A stretch of 64,000 nucleotides of DNA, taken from positions 1 through 64,000 of the forward strand of contig JAYQSB010000004.1 of NCBI GenBank assembly GCA_038146705.1. The letters are read 5' to 3'. Shown in pieces: positions 1 through 8,507 of this stretch (the stretch's first letter is position 1; every line of letters starts with the position of its first letter). The notes under the pieces were generated by a model. The model was not told where the DNA came from and did no database searches. It was given only the letters and a program-made list of their open reading frames with translations. The stretch is from Poseidonia sp038146705. GTDB taxonomy: Archaea; Thermoplasmatota; Poseidoniia; Poseidoniales; Poseidoniaceae. Both the position numbers and the translations under genes were made by a program.

Positions 1-1
1 T

Positions 2-1177
2 TTATGGGTCGTCCGACTTTCGGATTGGTCGACTGACACAAAGCCAGACGGAACACCCAAAGAAGTCGTGTATATCGACGGTGGTCATCATGGTAATGAG
101 CATCTTGGTACCGAACTCGCCTTCCTCACAGCCGAGTATTACATCGAAGGCTGGGCAGCAGGTGACGAAGAGGTGCTCGAAGTTTTCGCAACAACGGAAC
201 TTCACATTCTCATCATGCTCAATGCAGACGGCAACGATATCAACACGAGGTGGAACATCAATCAAGTCGATTTGAACCGAAATTATGACCACCGCTGGAA
301 CGAACACGATGAAACCCAGCCCGGCTCTGGTCCCTTTAGCGAAGCTGAGACGGCTGCAAATGCACAATACATGCGAGATGAAGTACCAGATGCAGACCTG
401 TACATCACCATGCATACAGGTGTATGGATTATGCTGTATCCTTGGGGCTACATACCAGACCAGCCTATTGACTGGGAATTGTTCCATTTTATCCGAGATG
501 AAATCAATTCAAACATATCGGATATACCTGTTCGAAACGCAAATTTAGGTCTTTATCCGAACTCGGGAACATCAAGAGATTATGGGTACGGCATCATGGG
601 GTATCCAACATTTACCTTCGAAACCGATGATGAACAATGGCTCCTGGGCACCGCCGAGGCTCTATCGGACCGACTTGGAGAAGAATTGGAAATTATGCGA
701 TATTTGATCAAAAATGTATGGAGTTGGCGGGCGCGTCTTGACGTTCAATCGGTTACTCTTCAAGATGATATGCTCCAAGTCAATGTGAACAATCTCGGTC
801 ATGCAACCACATTAAATGCCACACTGCAATACCTCGATGCAACTGGTGAGGTGAGATGGACTTCGCCAACTTTCGCTGTCAATGCAACAAATTCAACTTC
901 AGCAATTCTTGACGCTTCGAATTTGACAACAACAAGTGATGGTTCTTGGCAACTTTATTATCAGGTGCGTATCATTGAATCGGCTCGTTGGGTCACAGAG
1001 CCCTTGGGTGTTGATGTTCGTATTGCGAACAGCGAGGTAAAAGGCAATTTCCTTGTTGGCTTTGGTGTATTTAACATGCTAACAACTGTTCTTTCCTTCC
1101 TTGCAGTTGCTCTGTATCTCGGACCGAAACAAGAAGATTCCATTCAACTTCCTCAAGAAATAGAATGCGAGTATTGA
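2..1177 (+). CDS. M14-family zinc carboxypeptidase, surface anchored (5' partial)
   Basis: The reading frame is already open at base 2, so the N-terminus, probably with a signal peptide, lies outside the window. The motif HHGNEH near base 90 gives the His and Glu zinc ligands of M14 metallocarboxypeptidases. MHTG near base 410 supplies the third His, and FTFET near base 610 carries the catalytic Glu. The enzyme would remove C-terminal residues from peptides. A roughly 130-residue beta-rich domain follows, then one hydrophobic segment near residue 345 and a short charged tail, so the protein probably sits on the outer face of the membrane with its C-terminus inside. Only 34 bases separate it from an M17 aminopeptidase, which fits a protein-degrading heterotroph. 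The family call is firm; the exact substrate is unknown. Confidence 0.85.
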   Translation, partial: LWVVRLSDWSTDTKPDGTPKEVVYIDGGHHGNEHLGTELAFLTAEYYIEGWAAGDEEVLEVFATTELHILIMLNADGNDINTRWNINQVDLNRNYDHRWNEHDETQPGSGPFSEAETAANAQYMRDEVPDADLYITMHTGVWIMLYPWGYIPDQPIDWELFHFIRDEINSNISDIPVRNANLGLYPNSGTSRDYGYGIMGYPTFTFETDDEQWLLGTAEALSDRLGEELEIMRYLIKNVWSWRARLDVQSVTLQDDMLQVNVNNLGHATTLNATLQYLDATGEVRWTSPTFAVNATNSTSAILDASNLTTTSDGSWQLYYQVRIIESARWVTEPLGVDVRIANSEVKGNFLVGFGVFNMLTTVLSFLAVALYLGPKQEDSIQLPQEIECEY

Positions 1178-1211
1178 AGAGCCACACAAGATTGGGCGTG
1201 TTGGCGATACT

Positions 1212-2699
1212 ATGGAAATCAGTGCAAGTTCAGGAGACAATATTAACGGAACCTTCGTCTATCTTACCTACGACGGAGATACACAAATACACGAAGGAGT
1301 GCAAGGCATTCCTCAATCACTCAAGGCCCAGATCAATCATGTTCTATCAAACAATGACTTTGATTCAAAAGCAGGCACTTGTCTTGCTTTGCTCGGTAGC
1401 GATGGTGGAAAGGCAGTCCTTATTGGGTTAGGGAAAAAGAGTTCGAAAAACGAACAGAGTATGCGAGAGGCTGGTGCACTTCTTGTCTCTTCACACAACA
1501 AGCGAAATGGTTCAGATTACACAGTGAATATGCATGGTTTCGCAGCAGATGACGCTCTCAACTTTGCTGAGGGCGCTATGCTTCGTGATTACTCATACGA
1601 CCTCTACAAATCCAAGAAAGATGATGACAAGCAGACACTCCGTGTACGCATGAATTGTGACGAAGACGCCCTCAAAACAGTCTCTGCAGGACTAACACGC
1701 ATTGAAGCAGTCGCCAGTGGTGTCCATCTTTCAAGAGACCTTGGAAACTGTCCACCTAATGACATGTACCCGATGGAATTTGCAACAAGGGCAGAACAAT
1801 GGGCAAAGCAATACAGCAATGTTGAAGTCAATGTGATCGCATATGATGAGGCCGTACGTTTGGGAATGGGTGGACTTGTTGCTGTTGGCATGGGTTCGGA
1901 CCGAAAGCCTTGCATGGTCATATTCAAGCTCAATGGAGACAAGAAAGGGAAACACCCAGTCCTCGTAGGGAAGGGAATTACATTCGATACAGGTGGTATT
2001 TCCATCAAACCAAGTCCGTCAATGGACGAGATGAAATACGACATGGGCGGTTCTGCAACAGTCTTTGGAACAATGCAAGCTCTTGCTGCAATGGGTTATG
2101 ACGGCAAAGTTGTGGGCATCACATGCATGGCTGAAAACATGCCATCAGCATGGGCACAACGACCAGGCGACGTCATTACAACACTATCAGGTAAAACCAT
2201 CGAAGTTCTCAACACCGATGCCGAAGGTCGACTCGTCCTTTCGGATGGTCTCTGGAAAGCAGGAACTGATTTTGAAGCAGAATATATCATCGATTTTGCA
2301 ACACTCACCGGTGCGTGCGTCGTTGCGCTTGGACATGAAGCAACAGGCTTGTGGTCCAATGATGACGACCTACGTCAACGAATTCACGATGCTGGAAACG
2401 ATGTGGGTGAACTAGCGTGGCCAATGCCGCTTCTCCCAGCATTCGAAAAAGAAATGACTGATTCAAAGATCGCCGATACTCGTAACCTTGGAGCCGGCCG
2501 TTGGGGTGGAGCAAATACCGCTGCAGCTTTCCTCAAGCAATTTGTGCCTTACCGAGATGAAGATGAAGAAGACCAAATCCCTTGGGCTCATATGGACATC
2601 GCCGGAACATATTGGGGTGCAAAGACCAACAAAATGGTTGGCCACGGAGCCACTGGCATTCATGTGCGTACCATGGTTCGCTTGATTACAGGCCAATGA
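1212..2699 (+). CDS. pepA: leucyl aminopeptidase (M17 family)
   Basis: This 495-residue protein has the usual length of M17 leucyl aminopeptidases, which remove N-terminal residues from peptides using two metal ions in the cytoplasm. The family signature NTDAEGRL is present near residue 335. The GKGITFDTGG and MKYDMGGSA blocks near residues 250-280 carry the Lys and Asp metal and substrate ligands. The N-terminal half is the weaker macro-like domain that mediates hexamer contacts in this family. It follows the M14 carboxypeptidase gene closely in the same direction, so the two may be co-transcribed and act in sequence on imported peptides. The ATG at 1212 has no clear ribosome binding site, but the frame shows no better start. 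Confidence 0.93.
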   Translation: MEISASSGDNINGTFVYLTYDGDTQIHEGVQGIPQSLKAQINHVLSNNDFDSKAGTCLALLGSDGGKAVLIGLGKKSSKNEQSMREAGALLVSSHNKRNGSDYTVNMHGFAADDALNFAEGAMLRDYSYDLYKSKKDDDKQTLRVRMNCDEDALKTVSAGLTRIEAVASGVHLSRDLGNCPPNDMYPMEFATRAEQWAKQYSNVEVNVIAYDEAVRLGMGGLVAVGMGSDRKPCMVIFKLNGDKKGKHPVLVGKGITFDTGGISIKPSPSMDEMKYDMGGSATVFGTMQALAAMGYDGKVVGITCMAENMPSAWAQRPGDVITTLSGKTIEVLNTDAEGRLVLSDGLWKAGTDFEAEYIIDFATLTGACVVALGHEATGLWSNDDDLRQRIHDAGNDVGELAWPMPLLPAFEKEMTDSKIADTRNLGAGRWGGANTAAAFLKQFVPYRDEDEEDQIPWAHMDIAGTYWGAKTNKMVGHGATGIHVRTMVRLITGQ

Positions 2700-3073
2700 G
2701 GAGCCTATTCATCTTGCATAATTGAGCCGTTACGCCCATGGTGGAGTTCGGCATATCTTTTGAAAACCGGAGTGTATTTTTAGATAAAACCATCAAATTA
2801 TTCATTTTGAATAGAATTAGGATATGACGACATTTTTTTGTATTACTGCAAATTTTCTTTGGTTTGAATACACGAACACCAAGAAAATCATCTACGACAT
2901 TCCGAATTTCTCCAAGTGATAGCTGCTTGGACCAATGGTCCATGTGACTGATCGCATTTCTTTGACGAGGTCAAGATGTTTGTCAATCCCATCCATTCTG
3001 ATAGAGTAACTCAATGATGTGCTTAGGTTTATATGGGCTAGCATGTTGGGACTATACAACCGATGGTTAAGTA
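2700..3073. other. 374-base spacer without a convincing gene
   Basis: This is the longest gene-free stretch in the window and it is richer in A and T than its neighbours. A run of seven T residues at 2833-2839 could help end transcription of the aminopeptidase gene. The TATA box for the chaperone cluster lies at its right end. On the minus strand two short frames read like pieces of one helical protein (about 3005-2945 in one frame, about 2943-2800 in another). This may be a decayed gene, but the evidence is weak. I see no tRNA, repeat array or insertion sequence here. Confidence 0.5.
3028..3035 (+). promoter_or_regulatory. archaeal TATA box for the chaperone cluster
   Basis: The sequence TTTATATG ends 38 bases before the GTG at 3074 and 50 bases before the ATG at 3086. 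Archaeal transcription usually starts about 25 bases after the TATA box, which gives an expected start near 3058-3060 and a short leader. The next two genes follow within 13 and about 28 bases, so this promoter may serve all three folding genes. The site was found by eye. Confidence 0.6.
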
Positions 3074-3085
3074 GTGGTGGAATCG

Positions 3086-3772
3086 ATGGACACAGATGAT
3101 GACTGGGAAGAAAAAATCCTTGAGCAACTCGAAAAAATGTTCCAGCAAATGGGTGTCCCAATCAGTAAAGACCAACTCCGTGGTTTCATTCGCCAATTCC
3201 AAGACCAGTTCGATAAAATGGGTATTGACCCTGAAAAAATTGCAAACGGAGATGTCAATTTCAATTTCGACCTCTCCGATATCACCAAACTATTCCAAAG
3301 CGGTGAATCGATTGACTCCATCCTGAAGAATTTGGGTGTTGGTGTGCAAGTTGACGCAGCGCCTATCGAATTGGATGAAACCGCAATTGTTGATGATGAT
3401 GTCGTCAAACTTCCATCCGATGATGTGTATCTTGAAGGATGGAACATGTCTGTGACGATTGATTTTGCTTTGAAAGGTGATTTAGAACCGGAGCAACTTG
3501 AACTTGAACTCATTCAGAACGGCTCCCAAATCGAAGTGCTCAAGTCCTCTCAACCCAAACCAATCGCACGAATCGAGTTGCCACATCCTTGCGATGATGT
3601 CATCGACTGGACATTGAACAACGGTATCCTCGATATTACGCTCAAACTCACCCCCCAAGGTTCAGCCTTGGATGACGAAGAACATGATGATGATATTCCA
3701 CCCGCTTCTGACATTGCGGTTGATCTTTCGGATGACGACGATGATGATGACGGTGGTATTCCAATATTTTAG
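3086..3772 (+). CDS. small acidic protein with Hsp20/CS-like domain, upstream of dnaK
   Basis: The product is 228 residues from the ATG at 3086; an in-frame GTG at 3074 would add four. The first half is helical and charged. The second half, about residues 110-200, reads as a beta-sandwich of the alpha-crystallin/CS type: it begins at EGWNMSVTIDF, has alternating strands, and closes with a hydrophobic strand (ILDITLKLTP). This resembles the Hsp20-like domain also found in GvpH-type proteins. The C-terminus is a run of Asp residues ending in IPIF, so a flexible tail is likely. The stop codon is 13 bases before the dnaK ATG, which suggests a holdase or cochaperone that passes clients to DnaK. 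The fold assignment is inference; no clear named family was recognised. Confidence 0.6.
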   Translation: MDTDDDWEEKILEQLEKMFQQMGVPISKDQLRGFIRQFQDQFDKMGIDPEKIANGDVNFNFDLSDITKLFQSGESIDSILKNLGVGVQVDAAPIELDETAIVDDDVVKLPSDDVYLEGWNMSVTIDFALKGDLEPEQLELELIQNGSQIEVLKSSQPKPIARIELPHPCDDVIDWTLNNGILDITLKLTPQGSALDDEEHDDDIPPASDIAVDLSDDDDDDDGGIPIF

Positions 3773-3784
3773 GATGTGAAAAAA

Positions 3785-5665
3785 ATGAGTAAAGTGATAG
3801 GAATTGATTTAGGAACAACAAACAGCTGTGTATCGACCATTGAAAATGGAGAAGCCATCGTTATCCCAAATGCAGAGGGGGCCCGCACAACTCCCTCAGT
3901 TGTAGCATTTGCAAAATCCGACGGCGAGCGAATGATTGGTGTCACTGCAAAGCGACAGGCGGTCACCAACCCTGACCGAACCATCATATCGGTCAAGCGA
4001 CACATGGGAACAGATTGGACCGTATCGGTTGACGATACAGATTACACACCTCAAGAGGTCTCTGCTTTCATTCTTCAGAAACTCAAAGCGGATGCTGAAG
4101 CCTATTTGGGCCACGAAGTGTCGCAAGCCGTCATCACATGTCCAGCATACTTTACTGATGCACAACGAAAGGCGACCAAAGACGCAGGCCGAATTGCAGG
4201 CCTTGACGTCCTTCGAATTATCAACGAACCAACAGCCGCTGCACTTGCTTACGGTGTCGATAAATCCTCAGATCAAACAATTCTCGTCTATGACTTGGGT
4301 GGCGGTACATTCGACGTTTCTGTCCTCGAAATTTACGAGGTTGATGGCCAACCTCAAATCGAGGTGAAAGCGACCGCTGGAAACAACAAACTTGGTGGCG
4401 ATGATTTTGACGACCAAATCATCGACTGGATGGTCGTCGAGTTCAAGAAAGAAACTGGGCTCGACCTCAGCAACGATAAACAAGCAATGTCGAGACTTAA
4501 AGAAGCAGCTGAGAAGGCAAAAATTGAACTCTCCGGTACCAACCAAACACAGATTAATCTTCCATTCATTTCAATGGCTGATGGACAACCAGTTCACCTT
4601 GACCTCTCCTTAAGTCGTGCGAAATTTGAAGACCTCATCTCAAAATTAATTGAAGCCACAATGAAACCAACACGTCAAGCAATGAAAGACGCCGGTCTCA
4701 AGAAGGGCGAAGTCGACAAAGTAATTCTCGTCGGAGGCTCAACCCGTGTACCTGCTGTCCAGGAAGCGATAGAGAAGGAGGCCGGGAAAGCACCGTACAA
4801 AGGTATCAACCCTGACGAAGCGGTTGCTATGGGTGCTGCTTTACAAGCAGGCATCATTGCCGGAGATGAAAGTGTCAGTGATATTCTTCTCCTCGATGTC
4901 ACACCCCTCACTCTTGGAATCGAAACACTTGGTGGCGTCATGACGACCATGATCGAGCGAAACACCACCATTCCTTCTCGACGGTCTGAAATCTATTCAA
5001 CCGCTGCCGACAATCAACCTGCTGTTGAAATCCATGTTCTCCAAGGAGAGCGAGAATTCGCAAAAGACAACATTACACTCGGTCAGTTTCAACTCGTTGG
5101 TATTCCTCCAGCACCCCGCGGCATTCCACAAATTGAAGTCACGTTCGACATCGATGCAAACGGAATTGTTAGCGTGAGTGCGAAAGACATGGGCACTGGT
5201 AAAGAGCAATCCATCAAAATTGAATCGAACACCTCCCTCTCAGAAGATGAGATTCAGGCAAAAATCGCTGAAGCAGAAAAATTCGCAGAGGAAGACAAGA
5301 AGCGAAAGGCCAAGGTCGACTTGCGAAATATGGCTGACCAAGTGGTGTATCAAACACGACGAACGCTCGATGAGGCAACCGATAAGCTCGATGAAAGCGA
5401 TACCGAACCAGTCAAATCTTTGCTTGATGACCTTGAAAAACTCGTTCAAACCGAAGATGGAAAGCCAATTGATATCGAAGAAATGGACGATGCTGCAATT
5501 CAAGCAAAAGTCAAGGAAATTGAAGAGTCAATGCACGCTGTTTCCTCAAAACTCTACGAAGCAGCAGCCCAAGAAATGGCAGAGCAAGACGGCAACGCCG
5601 AAGAATCCTCCTCAGATGATGGCGTTGTTGACGCTGATTTCGAAGTTGTCGAAGACGAAGATTGA
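3785..5665 (+). CDS. dnaK: molecular chaperone DnaK (Hsp70)
   Basis: The protein is 626 residues from the ATG at 3785, which has a GGATGTGA ribosome-binding-like stretch just upstream; a GTG at 3776 is the less likely start. The N-terminus GIDLGTTNSCV is the Hsp70 phosphate-binding loop. The DLGGGTFDVS and VGGSTRVPA blocks complete the ATPase domain (about residues 1-370). The substrate domain starts after the linker DVTPLTLGIE, and the C-terminus is an acidic tail ending in EVVEDED. It binds unfolded segments in an ATP-driven cycle. Archaeal DnaK is thought to have been acquired from bacteria. DnaJ and GrpE are not adjacent in this window. Confidence 0.97.
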   Translation: MSKVIGIDLGTTNSCVSTIENGEAIVIPNAEGARTTPSVVAFAKSDGERMIGVTAKRQAVTNPDRTIISVKRHMGTDWTVSVDDTDYTPQEVSAFILQKLKADAEAYLGHEVSQAVITCPAYFTDAQRKATKDAGRIAGLDVLRIINEPTAAALAYGVDKSSDQTILVYDLGGGTFDVSVLEIYEVDGQPQIEVKATAGNNKLGGDDFDDQIIDWMVVEFKKETGLDLSNDKQAMSRLKEAAEKAKIELSGTNQTQINLPFISMADGQPVHLDLSLSRAKFEDLISKLIEATMKPTRQAMKDAGLKKGEVDKVILVGGSTRVPAVQEAIEKEAGKAPYKGINPDEAVAMGAALQAGIIAGDESVSDILLLDVTPLTLGIETLGGVMTTMIERNTTIPSRRSEIYSTAADNQPAVEIHVLQGEREFAKDNITLGQFQLVGIPPAPRGIPQIEVTFDIDANGIVSVSAKDMGTGKEQSIKIESNTSLSEDEIQAKIAEAEKFAEEDKKRKAKVDLRNMADQVVYQTRRTLDEATDKLDESDTEPVKSLLDDLEKLVQTEDGKPIDIEEMDDAAIQAKVKEIEESMHAVSSKLYEAAAQEMAEQDGNAEESSSDDGVVDADFEVVEDED

Positions 5666-5693
5666 AGCGACAAGTCGGTGAAGCGACTGCCTT

Positions 5694-7310
5694 ATGGCAT
5701 CAAGTCAGGTGGCATCGTACATGAGCGAAGTGCCGTTTCTCAAAGAGACGTCGAGAACCGCAGGTCGCGATGCCTTACGTAAGAACATCAATGCAGCCAT
5801 TGCGTTATCGTCTGCTGTCCGTTCAACCCTAGGCCCAAGCGGCCAAGACAAGTTACTTCTCGATGACCAAGGGCGAACTATGGTCACCAACGATGGCGTG
5901 ACTATTCTTGAATCAGCTCGAGTTGAGCACCCCATAGCAAAGATGTTGATTCAAACCTCTTCCACACAAGATTACATCGCTCGTGATGGTACGACGAGTG
6001 CAGTCCTCATCACCTCAGAATTGCTCCAAAATGCGTGGCGTCTGATCGAGCAAGACATTCACCCATCGGTTGTCATTCGCGGCTATGCGTCTGCATTGAA
6101 ACACTGCCAGTCAGAACTGGCTTCGATTTCATTTTCGGTCGATGATGAATTGATGCTCCAAGCGACCCATACATCACTTGCAGGGAAAACTCACAAAGCA
6201 GTCCAAGAACATATTGCAAAACTAGCTGTGCTCGGCTCCAAAGCGATTCAAGAGAATGATGGCAAAGCACTGAAATGTGACCCAACCCGCGTCAAAGTCA
6301 TTACACAAACAGGAGGGAAGATGACTGATTCCGAGATCATCAATGGACTTGTTCTGGCCAAGAAGCCATTATCTCCAAAACTTCCGAAGATCTTGGTAGA
6401 TGGAAAAATTGCTATTATCGACGGGGGTATTGAAAACGAATCTAATGGACTCGATATGAAAATACAGGTCGAACGTGTAGGCGTTCTTGAACAATTCCGC
6501 CAACAAGACCTCAAGCAACTTCATGAAAAAGTCGACACGCTCATCGCTCTTGGTGTCAAGGCCGTCGCTTGTCGAGAAGGTATCGACGATAGTATCCACT
6601 CACGATTTATTGATGCTGGTATCCATGCCTATCGCCGAGTCGCCCGTGCAGATTTGGATGTTCTCGCAAGAGCCACAAAGGCCGTTCTTGTCCATCAGGT
6701 CGAAGATTTGACAGAGGACGATTTAGGCATCTTTACTGAGTCGACCTCCGTTCAGAAAGGTGGTGTTGAACATTGGATTCTCAGAACTGATGGTGGAGCA
6801 GCAACATTTGTCGCTCGAGGCTCAACCGATGACGTTGTTGCTGAAGTCGAGCGATGTTTCGCTGATGCTCTAGGCGTCGCATGCCAACTTGTCGAAGAAC
6901 CATCGCTCGTCGCAGGAGGCGGTGCTACACATGTGGCTCTTGCTCGGTCACTTCGTCGATATGCTGAAACAATTCCAGGCAGAGAACAACTTTCCGTCAA
7001 CGCTTATGCGGATGCTCTCGAAGTGATTCCACGTATTCTCGCAGAAAATGCTGGACTCGACCCTCTTGACATGTTGATTCAGGTTGTAGCCCATCAAACT
7101 GAACAAGATCAAGGTCATCATTTTGCTTTTGATATGGAGACAAAGGCACTTTCAAACATGGTCGAACAAGGCATTGTTGAGCCTCTTCGTATCAGCAGAC
7201 AGGCCATAGCGGGTTCGACCCAAGCAGCCATTTCAGTTCTCCGAATCGATGATATCCTTTGGGCAAAACAAGAAGCCACAATTCCAGATGGTCTCATGGA
7301 CGAAGATTAG
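5694..7310 (+). CDS. ths: divergent thermosome subunit (group II chaperonin)
   Basis: At 538 residues it matches the length of group II chaperonin subunits, which form double rings that fold proteins with ATP. The block TTLGPSGQDKLLLDD-like near residue 43 (read here as STLGPSGQDKLL), VTNDGVTIL, RDGTTSAV and IHPSVVIRGY are family signatures. Several positions differ from typical thermosomes: the usual GDGTTT reads RDGTTS (Asp98 is kept), the Asp normally found just before the GGGA block is Glu402, and GGGATE reads GGGATH (His413). It follows dnaK by 28 bases. Its stop overlaps the stop of the convergent tdh gene (TTAG at 7307-7310). It may be a specialised paralogue rather than the main chaperonin. 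A start at 5721 is also possible. Confidence 0.9.
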   Translation: MASSQVASYMSEVPFLKETSRTAGRDALRKNINAAIALSSAVRSTLGPSGQDKLLLDDQGRTMVTNDGVTILESARVEHPIAKMLIQTSSTQDYIARDGTTSAVLITSELLQNAWRLIEQDIHPSVVIRGYASALKHCQSELASISFSVDDELMLQATHTSLAGKTHKAVQEHIAKLAVLGSKAIQENDGKALKCDPTRVKVITQTGGKMTDSEIINGLVLAKKPLSPKLPKILVDGKIAIIDGGIENESNGLDMKIQVERVGVLEQFRQQDLKQLHEKVDTLIALGVKAVACREGIDDSIHSRFIDAGIHAYRRVARADLDVLARATKAVLVHQVEDLTEDDLGIFTESTSVQKGGVEHWILRTDGGAATFVARGSTDDVVAEVERCFADALGVACQLVEEPSLVAGGGATHVALARSLRRYAETIPGREQLSVNAYADALEVIPRILAENAGLDPLDMLIQVVAHQTEQDQGHHFAFDMETKALSNMVEQGIVEPLRISRQAIAGSTQAAISVLRIDDILWAKQEATIPDGLMDED

Positions 7311-8365
7311 GCTTCGAATTCAAGCACAATTTTTCCGCAATTTCCCTCGAGGGCGAGTTGGTGTGCTTCTTTGAATGCGGTGTATGGCATACGGTGCGTC
7401 AAAATTTGGTCGATATCGATGAGGTTTCGACTGAGCAAGTCATGCATTGTATCCCATGTCGACCACATTTTTCTTCCATTGATGCCCTTCAAATGGATGT
7501 ATCGAAAAACAATTTCATTCATATCAACCGCAATTTGTTCTTTGCCGTAGACTGAGAGGACATTCAGATAGCCACCCATTCGTGTAGTTTTGATCGCATT
7601 CGAGAGTGCCGTGGGTGAGCCAGAGAACTCGCATGAATTATCGGCACCTGTACCTCCAGTCGCCTCGAGAATAGCCTGTTGCACATCATCACCTTGTCCG
7701 AGAACAAGATCAGCACCGATGTTTTTCGCAATCTCCATCCGGTACTGGTTATCCCAGTCAATCGCAATCACCTTTGCTGCACCCATTGCTTTGGCAGCAT
7801 TGACAGCAAACAATCCGATAGGGCCTAGTCCATGAATGGCGATTGTTGCACCTTCTACAGGTCCTCCTGTGAGGGTGTGGATGGCATTTCCGAGCGGGTC
7901 TTGTATCGAAGCGTACTCGAGAGGAAGTCCGTCGGGGATATGGCGTGCATTGGTAGCGGCGATGGTAAAAAACGGTGCGAAGGCACCGTTGGTATGGACG
8001 CCGAAGATTGACCCATTTTGGCACACGTGAGCATTGCCTTCATCGCATCGGGGACAGTTCCAGCACGCGAGGTGACACTCAATAGCCACTGCATCGCCAA
8101 CCTTGTGCGTGGTGACCTCGTCACCTACAGCAACGACATGACCACTCGTTTCGTGACCTGTAATTGTACCGAGAGGAACATTGGCAGCACTCCATTCATC
8201 CCATTTCCAAATGTGAAGGTCGGTGCCGCAAATTGAGGTTGCAAATGTTTTGACAAGGACCTCATTTGCTCGAGGTGATGGAACGTGGTGACTTTTGAGT
8301 TCAAATCCATCAAGACCAGCAGAGGATTTGACCCACGCGTTCATTTCTGTTGGAATGTGAACCAT
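7307..8365 (-). CDS. tdh: L-threonine 3-dehydrogenase, zinc-dependent MDR family
   Basis: The enzyme oxidises L-threonine to 2-amino-3-ketobutyrate with NAD+, the first step of threonine breakdown to glycine and acetyl-CoA. The start of the protein shows CGTDLH and GHE (catalytic zinc), then a Cys-rich loop CWNCPRCDEGNAHVC (structural zinc). The segment QDPLGNAIHT is characteristic of threonine dehydrogenases. A Rossmann fingerprint GLGPIG follows, and GINGRKMWSTW near the C-terminus also matches this branch. The open frame extends to 8620, but homology begins near MNAW, so the start is 8365 or 8344. The gene is divergent from pyrG across about 140 bases and converges on the thermosome gene with a 4-base stop overlap. 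A related sugar-alcohol dehydrogenase is the only serious alternative. Confidence 0.87.
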   Translation of the reverse strand: MVHIPTEMNAWVKSSAGLDGFELKSHHVPSPRANEVLVKTFATSICGTDLHIWKWDEWSAANVPLGTITGHETSGHVVAVGDEVTTHKVGDAVAIECHLACWNCPRCDEGNAHVCQNGSIFGVHTNGAFAPFFTIAATNARHIPDGLPLEYASIQDPLGNAIHTLTGGPVEGATIAIHGLGPIGLFAVNAAKAMGAAKVIAIDWDNQYRMEIAKNIGADLVLGQGDDVQQAILEATGGTGADNSCEFSGSPTALSNAIKTTRMGGYLNVLSVYGKEQIAVDMNEIVFRYIHLKGINGRKMWSTWDTMHDLLSRNLIDIDQILTHRMPYTAFKEAHQLALEGNCGKIVLEFEA

Positions 8366-8507
8366 CCTACCGCCCATGTGGAGTTTGTACGGGACGATTT
8401 TTGATACTTCGCCATAGATGCAACGGCATCGATTCCACAAAATCCTTGATTTTCGACGGGAACTTTCATGTAATGCGGGCACCCGCCTCAAATCCCGTTG
8501 GTAGTAC

